Source of the DNA: a virus
DNA: 25,161 nt
Reading direction: 5' to 3' (one strand)
IMG/VR virus record: IMGVR_UViG_3300046519_000235
Span: 1-25,161 of that record
Part shown: positions 21,561 to 25,161 of the stretch, piece after piece
Layout: each line of letters starts with the position of its first letter
How positions within the stretch are numbered: position 1 is the stretch's first letter
Made by a program: the position numbers and the translations under genes
Notes under the pieces: generated by a model
Told to the model about the DNA's origin: nothing
The model's input: the letters and a program-made list of their open reading frames with translations, nothing else
The model's database searches: none

Positions 21561-22556
21561 ATGGCTGACATTGAAATTTTTAATGATGATGCCTTCTCGG
21601 TCTCTTCGCTGACCGCCGCCATCAACGAACAGGAATACCTGCCGGGGCGCATCAGCAGCCTTGGGTTGTTTCAGGAGGAGGGCATCACCACCCTGACGGT
21701 TCAAATCGAAAAGGACGGCGACACCCTGGCGCTGGTGCCGGCCGGTGAGCGCGGTACGTCTGGCCTGGTGGTCAGCGGCACCAAGCGCAACATGATCCCT
21801 TTCAACACCGTTCATCTGCCGCAGCGCTTCACCATCAAGGCCGACGAAATACAGGGCATTCGTGCCTTTGGTACTCGCTCCGAGCTTCAGTCGGTGCAGG
21901 ACGTGGTCAACAAGCGCCTGGCCAAGGCTCGCCGCCAGCTCGATGCCACGCACGAGTTTCAGCGTATGGGGGCGTTGAATGGTCAGATCCTGGACGCAGA
22001 TGGCAAAACCGTTCTGCTCGACATCTACAAGACGTTCGGCGTGACGCGTAAGAAAATGTCCATGGGACTGACCAATGCCAGTACCGAACTGCGTGTCAAA
22101 TGCGGTGAAGCGCTGGATCTGCAAGAGGACGCTCTGGGCAGTATTACCAGCAGCGGTGCGCGTGCGCTGTGTGGCAAAAACTTCTGGAACGAGTTGGTCG
22201 TCCACCAGTCGGTCAAGGAAACGTTCCTTAACAGCCAACAAGCGGCGGCACTGCGTGGCGATGCCCGGGAAAGCTTCGAGTTCGGCGGCATCGTGTTTGA
22301 ACGCTATCGCGGCAAGATTGCTGGCGTGACCTTCATTCATGACGACAAGGCGCTGCTGATTCCCGAAGGTGTGCCGGACCTGTACATCTCGGTGTTTGCC
22401 CCTGCCGACTACATGGAAACCGTCAACACCGAAGGCGTGCCGTACTACAGCAAAATCGAGCCGCTGCCGTTCAATAAAGGCATGGCCGGTGAAGCGCAGT
22501 CGAACCCGCTGCACCTGTGCACAAGGCCACTTGCACAGATCCTGCTGGAGCTCTGA
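21561..22556 (+). CDS. Major capsid protein (lambda gpE family)
   Basis: From ATG 21561, with GGAG eight bases upstream, this encodes 331 residues, the usual size for gpE. Family features include NEQEYLPGRISSLGLFQEEG (about 23-42), KRNMIPFNTVHLPQRFTIKA (about 76-95), the IQGIRAFG turn, and a C-terminal VPYYSKIEPLPFNKGM segment. It builds the icosahedral shell. An in-frame TTG at 21540 lies in the hairpin's T tract and is rejected. It follows the decoration gene, as in lambda. Confidence 0.95.
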   Translation: MADIEIFNDDAFSVSSLTAAINEQEYLPGRISSLGLFQEEGITTLTVQIEKDGDTLALVPAGERGTSGLVVSGTKRNMIPFNTVHLPQRFTIKADEIQGIRAFGTRSELQSVQDVVNKRLAKARRQLDATHEFQRMGALNGQILDADGKTVLLDIYKTFGVTRKKMSMGLTNASTELRVKCGEALDLQEDALGSITSSGARALCGKNFWNELVVHQSVKETFLNSQQAAALRGDARESFEFGGIVFERYRGKIAGVTFIHDDKALLIPEGVPDLYISVFAPADYMETVNTEGVPYYSKIEPLPFNKGMAGEAQSNPLHLCTRPLAQILLEL

Positions 22557-22558
22557 AC

Positions 22559-22879
22559 GTGAGCTTTCGCGATCTGATTGCCGACGTCGATGCGGTGGTG
22601 TTCGAGACGCTAGGCGACAGCGCCCGAATCGAAGGCCGAGCGGAACCCGTGCTGGGAATGTTCGCGGCGCCTTGGCTACAGCCCCAGTTCGGCAAGCTCA
22701 ACACCGGGTTGCGTGAGCCCCGGTTCGAGATCCGCGTCAGTGACTCGGACGGTTTGCAGCAAGGGATGCTGGTCAGCGTCGATCTTCCCGCGCTGGATGG
22801 CGGCGGTGATTACGACCTGCTGCAGCTGGAACCGAGCGGTGACGGCCTGGTCGCCTTGATCCTGAGGATGCGCGCATGA
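22559..22879 (+). CDS. Head-tail joining protein (lambda FII-like)
   Basis: This 106-residue protein starts at GTG 22559, with GGAG upstream at the end of the capsid gene. It is mainly strand-forming (EPRFEIRVSDSDGLQQGMLV, then DYDLLQLEPSGDGL), in keeping with FII/attachment proteins that bridge head and tail connector. It lies between the capsid and Z-like genes, the lambda position of FII. The frame is open upstream to 22517, but that overlaps the capsid gene. Sequence similarity is weak, so position carries much of the call. Confidence 0.72.
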   Translation: MSFRDLIADVDAVVFETLGDSARIEGRAEPVLGMFAAPWLQPQFGKLNTGLREPRFEIRVSDSDGLQQGMLVSVDLPALDGGGDYDLLQLEPSGDGLVALILRMRA

Positions 22880-23538
22880 GTGTCGGCAGCTACTTCAAGC
22901 CCTCGGCCGGTGACGGGATGATTTCCATCCAGTCCTCTACGGCGGACTTGAAAGCGTTCCAGGACTTCGCCACGTTGGTGCCTAAGGCCGCCGCAGCCGC
23001 CCAACGTCGGGCGATCAACAAAACGCTGGGTTGGCTGCGCACGCATATTGCCCGGGCCGTCAGTCGGCAGGAACGCATTGCGGTGGCGGCGGTTCGTCAG
23101 CGCTTGCGCAGCTACCCGGTCTCCGGCGGAGCCACCAGCGGTAAGTTGTGGTTCGGTTTAAATGCGATCGAGTCGAGCCGAATCGGCCGGGCACGGCAGT
23201 CTGGCAGTGGTGTATCGGTGGCCGGCCGGCGTTACCAGGGCGCCTTTCTCAAGAAGGTCTACGGCAAAAAGCCCGACATCTGGATTCGCACTGCGAGCAA
23301 GCACTTCAACGCGGATGACTATCCCGATAGCACCGTGTCGTCCGGCGGCGCCAGTTCAGGGTGGGTTGCGGAAAACGGCAATCGTTTTCCGCTGGCCAAA
23401 GCCAAGGTGTCACTGGAACAAGCCCGGCCGCACTTCGACAGTTGGGTTAAACGCGCTGATGCGCGCCTGCTGGAAATCCTGCGGCAGGAATTCAACTTTG
23501 AGCTGCAAAAGTATTTGAAGGGGACAGCCAATGTCTGA
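22876..23538 (+). CDS. Minor tail protein Z-like (GPZ family)
   Basis: This 220-residue protein has a basic, helical N-terminal half (VPKAAAAAQRRAINKTLGWL, about 36-55) and a middle part with LRSYPVSGGATSGKLWFGLN and VAGRRYQGAFLKKVYGKKPD. It ends in a helical tail (ARLLEILRQEFNFELQKYLK) as in lambda gpZ-like prophage tail proteins, which help finish the tail or connector. The ATG overlaps the FII-like stop, and GAGGAT lies upstream. It overlaps the next gene by 8 bp. Confidence 0.85.
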   Translation: MSVGSYFKPSAGDGMISIQSSTADLKAFQDFATLVPKAAAAAQRRAINKTLGWLRTHIARAVSRQERIAVAAVRQRLRSYPVSGGATSGKLWFGLNAIESSRIGRARQSGSGVSVAGRRYQGAFLKKVYGKKPDIWIRTASKHFNADDYPDSTVSSGGASSGWVAENGNRFPLAKAKVSLEQARPHFDSWVKRADARLLEILRQEFNFELQKYLKGTANV

Positions 23539-24040
23539 CGAGCCTTTTAGTCTCGACCAGCTTAACCGGGCAATAGAACAGAACCTGAAGGCTCATCTGC
23601 CGGGCGTTCAAGCGGTGACGGCGTGGCCCAACATCAAGGATCGCATTGCACTACCGGCGGTGTTCATCGAGTTGGCTGAGATGGAACCTGGTGTCGACAT
23701 TGGAACGGGGCATACCACTCTGGTTTGCAAGTTCGAAGCGCGGATTATTGTCGACCCGATACGACCACAGCATTGCCAGCAAGCCGCGTACCTTGCGGCC
23801 CAATTGGCTGTGTTGTTACGACTGCAAACGTGGGGGCTTGAGGTAGAGCCCGCCGAGTTTGGCCAGGCGATGCAGGACTGGACCAAGCCGGAGCTGGATG
23901 GCTACGTGGTCTGGTTAGTGGAATGGACTCACCAACTCTACCTGGGTGTTGAGGAGTGGCCATGGCCGAATGAGCCGCCGGGCTCGCTGGTATTCGACAT
24001 TGAGTCGGACGATGGGCCGTTCAAGCCGGAGGATCTGTGA
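23531..24040 (+). CDS. Probable tail terminator/completion protein
   Basis: This 169-residue protein has AAGGGGA before its ATG. It shows an N-terminal helix ([19 protein letters not shown]), [16 protein letters not shown], and a middle strand-helix unit ([28 protein letters not shown]), the alpha/beta layout seen in tail terminator proteins such as gpU. It occupies the lambda U position after Z. The acidic, Trp/Pro-rich C-terminus ([12 protein letters not shown]) is distinctive. The role is inferred mostly from position; I cannot name a precise family. Confidence 0.6.
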   Translation: MSDEPFSLDQLNRAIEQNLKAHLPGVQAVTAWPNIKDRIALPAVFIELAEMEPGVDIGTGHTTLVCKFEARIIVDPIRPQHCQQAAYLAAQLAVLLRLQTWGLEVEPAEFGQAMQDWTKPELDGYVVWLVEWTHQLYLGVEEWPWPNEPPGSLVFDIESDDGPFKPEDL

Positions 24041-24642
24041 GTTACGCCAGTGCCGAGCATGACCGCATGATCGCGGCCATGCTGATGCCCTGCGCGGTGG
24101 TCGGGGTGGATCTGACGGGACCGGCGGTGCGGGTGTCGAATGGCGAGTGGACGAGCGCCTGGGTGCGCTGGCACAGCCTTGCGGCTGGTAAGGCACGGCA
24201 TTGGCGGGCGCCGAGCCTGGGCGAGCAGGGGGTGTTGTTCAACCCCAGCGGTCAGGCTGGTATAGGCACCTTTATCCCGGGGCTGTACGACAATGCTGGC
24301 GCGCCGCCGGATAACCGCGACCATGTGGAGGTTTGGCGTTTCGACGACGGCGGTTCATTAGTCTATGACTGGCAGGCCAAGAGCTACACCATCACGCTAC
24401 CCACCGGCACCGTCACCATCAAGGTCGGCAGCACCGAGGTCGTCGTTACGGATAGCGACGTGACGACCAAGGTCGGCGGTACTGAGGCCGCTTTGACGCC
24501 GGAGTCGGCGACGGTCAAAGCAGCAGCTATCAAGTTGGTGGGCGCAGTGGAGATCGACGGGCCGTTACACGTCACGCAGGACATCACCAGTGACGCCTCG
24601 ATTCTCGACGCCACGGGTAACAGCAACCATCACTCGCACTAA
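24037..24642 (+). CDS. Baseplate assembly/spike protein V (P2 gpV-like)
   Basis: This 201-residue protein starts at GTG 24037, overlapping the previous stop, with GGAGG close upstream. The N-terminal OB-fold region includes [18 protein letters not shown] and [19 protein letters not shown] repetitive strand part ([20 protein letters not shown]) would form the triple beta-helix spike. The C-terminus NHHSH supplies the His-x-His metal site at the spike tip. This is the membrane-piercing tip of a contractile tail and the first clearly P2-like gene after the lambda-like head genes. Confidence 0.9.
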   Translation: MSYASAEHDRMIAAMLMPCAVVGVDLTGPAVRVSNGEWTSAWVRWHSLAAGKARHWRAPSLGEQGVLFNPSGQAGIGTFIPGLYDNAGAPPDNRDHVEVWRFDDGGSLVYDWQAKSYTITLPTGTVTIKVGSTEVVVTDSDVTTKVGGTEAALTPESATVKAAAIKLVGAVEIDGPLHVTQDITSDASILDATGNSNHHSH

Positions 24643-24656
24643 TCACTACCCCATCC

Positions 24657-24680
24657 AAGCCCGCCCAATGCGGGCTTTTT
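24657..24680 (+). terminator. Intercistronic terminator-like hairpin after gpV
   Basis: AAGCCCGC (24657-24664) pairs with GCGGGCTT (24670-24677) around a 5-base loop and is followed by TTTTT (24676-24680). As with the hairpin before the capsid gene, a ribosome site (GGAG) for the next gene follows within about 10 bp. The baseplate genes continue beyond it, so it must be leaky, processed or antiterminated. Confidence 0.72.
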
Positions 24681-24696
24681 CATGCCTGGAGAAATC

Positions 24697-24945
24697 ATGG
24701 CGAAGACAAACGATGTTCTCAGTATTGAGCAGCCGCAGCCGCAGCCGCAGCCGCAGCCGCAGCCGCAACGGACGGGGGATCTGACGATGAAATTTCGCGA
24801 CAGGGTGTACACGTCGCGCACCTTGGTCCTTCCCGAATCGGGACGGACGTTGCCGGTCGCCAAGGCTTGCGTCGAGGTCTCCGCGTCCGATGAGCAGGCG
24901 GTCAGCTACCTGAAAGCCCACGAAGAATTCGAACCGCTGGAGTGA
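24697..24945 (+). CDS. Small hypothetical protein with Gln-Pro repeat, between baseplate genes
   Basis: From ATG 24697, with GGAG six bases upstream, this encodes 82 residues. A QP-repeat segment lies at about 12-24, followed by a compact domain (MKFRDRVYTSRTLVLPESG, then VAKACVEVSASDEQAVSYLK). An internal ATG at MKFRD (24787) would give a product without the repeat. Homologous small proteins of Pseudomonas phages begin near that point as far as I recall, so the true start is uncertain. The function is unknown; a tail or baseplate accessory role is possible from position. Confidence 0.7.
   Translation: MAKTNDVLSIEQPQPQPQPQPQPQRTGDLTMKFRDRVYTSRTLVLPESGRTLPVAKACVEVSASDEQAVSYLKAHEEFEPLE
24730..24765 (+). 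repeat. Hexanucleotide repeat (CAGCCG)6
   Basis: Six perfect tandem copies of CAGCCG encode a Gln-Pro run in the small baseplate-region protein. The unit is a multiple of three, so slippage would change protein length by two residues per unit without a frameshift. Confidence 0.95.
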
Positions 24946-24950
24946 GATAG

Positions 24951-25161
24951 ATGATCGGAATGGACCGCCACACCGGCCAACCCATCTCCGGCATCGAGCA
25001 TCTGCGGCAGTCTATCGCGGACATCTTGGGCACGCGCCTGGGCAGTCGCCGGCAGCGGCCGGAGTACGGCAGCAAAATCCCCTTGTACGTCGACATGCCG
25101 ATTAACGAAGGCTGGAAAAGTTCGGTGCAAGCCGAGGCGGTCCGCGCGATCGGGCGGTGGG
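24951..25161 (+). CDS. Baseplate wedge protein W (P2 gpW/T4 gp25-like), partial
   Basis: The gene begins at ATG 24951, with GGAG upstream at the end of the previous gene, and runs off the window after 70 codons. The start MIGMDRHTGQPISGIEHLRQ and RLGSRRQRPEYGSKIP are typical of the GPW/gp25 family, a baseplate wedge component needed to trigger sheath contraction. A second ATG three codons on is an alternative start. With gpV just upstream, it establishes a contractile tail. The 3' part is missing. Confidence 0.9.
   Translation, partial: MIGMDRHTGQPISGIEHLRQSIADILGTRLGSRRQRPEYGSKIPLYVDMPINEGWKSSVQAEAVRAIGRW

Noticed and set aside
21513-22514. Long minus-strand open frame of 333 codons opposite the capsid gene
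   Set aside because: It is a shadow of a clearly recognised gpE-like capsid gene with a good start site.
24639-24921. Minus-strand frames with a long Cys-Gly or Arg-Leu run
   Set aside because: The runs are only the antisense reading of the CAGCCG hexamer tract.
1-25161. CRISPR arrays, insertion sequences and rRNA
   Set aside because: No regularly spaced repeat-spacer pattern, transposase or rRNA sequence was seen. The short repeats found are better explained as operator, iteron or packaging sites.

Overview
The window reads as the left part of an integrated temperate phage in a Pseudomonas chromosome. The host call rests on an encoded-CCA tRNA-Cys of pseudomonad type, high-GC codon use, a pyocin-activator (PrtN-family) gene, and early genes of the kind carried by Pseudomonas prophages. 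This is inference from sequence recognition; no database search was run. The tRNA at 15-88 is the probable attachment site (attL side). The right end of the prophage lies outside the window.

Layout: (1) 1-281: tRNA-Cys, its terminator and a 13-bp direct repeat. (2) 282-6237, minus strand: a tightly packed left operon read toward the tRNA. In transcription order it holds two small unknown genes, a KilAC-type protein, a 59-residue GTG-start gene, a PrtN-family activator, three small unknown genes, a DUF4224 protein, a tyrosine integrase and, last, an OLD-like ATPase/TOPRIM gene. (3) 6238-6326: the left promoter with two operators. (4) 6327-9506, minus strand: a LexA/CI-type self-cleaving repressor followed by a Septu-like AAA ATPase + HNH nuclease pair. 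(5) 9507-9606: divergent control region with two more operators of the same TAACC-N5-GGTTA type. (6) 9607-13476, plus strand: Cro-like protein, structured gene-free stretch, CII-like regulator, TraR/DksA zinc finger, TOPRIM-VapE replication protein, candidate late regulator. (7) 13477-14979: heptamer repeats, terminator, counter-oriented membrane protein, holin, and a cos-like repeat array. (8) 14989-25161: packaging and morphogenesis genes in lambda order (TerS, GpA-type TerL, gpW, portal, ClpP-like protease, decoration, gpE-like capsid, FII-like, Z-like). These run into P2-like contractile-tail genes (gpV spike, gpW/gp25 baseplate, cut by the window end).

How it works together: the repressor probably holds both the left promoter and the rightward cro promoter through the four shared operators, so RecA-triggered self-cleavage would release both arms. 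The ATPase/HNH pair lies directly behind the repressor on the same strand, where lambda carries rexAB, so it is likely expressed in the lysogen as a defence cargo. Other cargo-like insertions are the OLD-like gene between integrase and tRNA, a membrane protein reading against the right arm, and a divergent gene pair wedged between terminase and gpW.

The most interesting points are the ATPase/HNH pair in the rex position with a roughly 200-residue unrecognised N-terminal region, the isolated leftward terminator and hairpins between cro and cII (a possible OOP-like RNA), and the divergent pair with overlapping start codons inside the head gene cluster.
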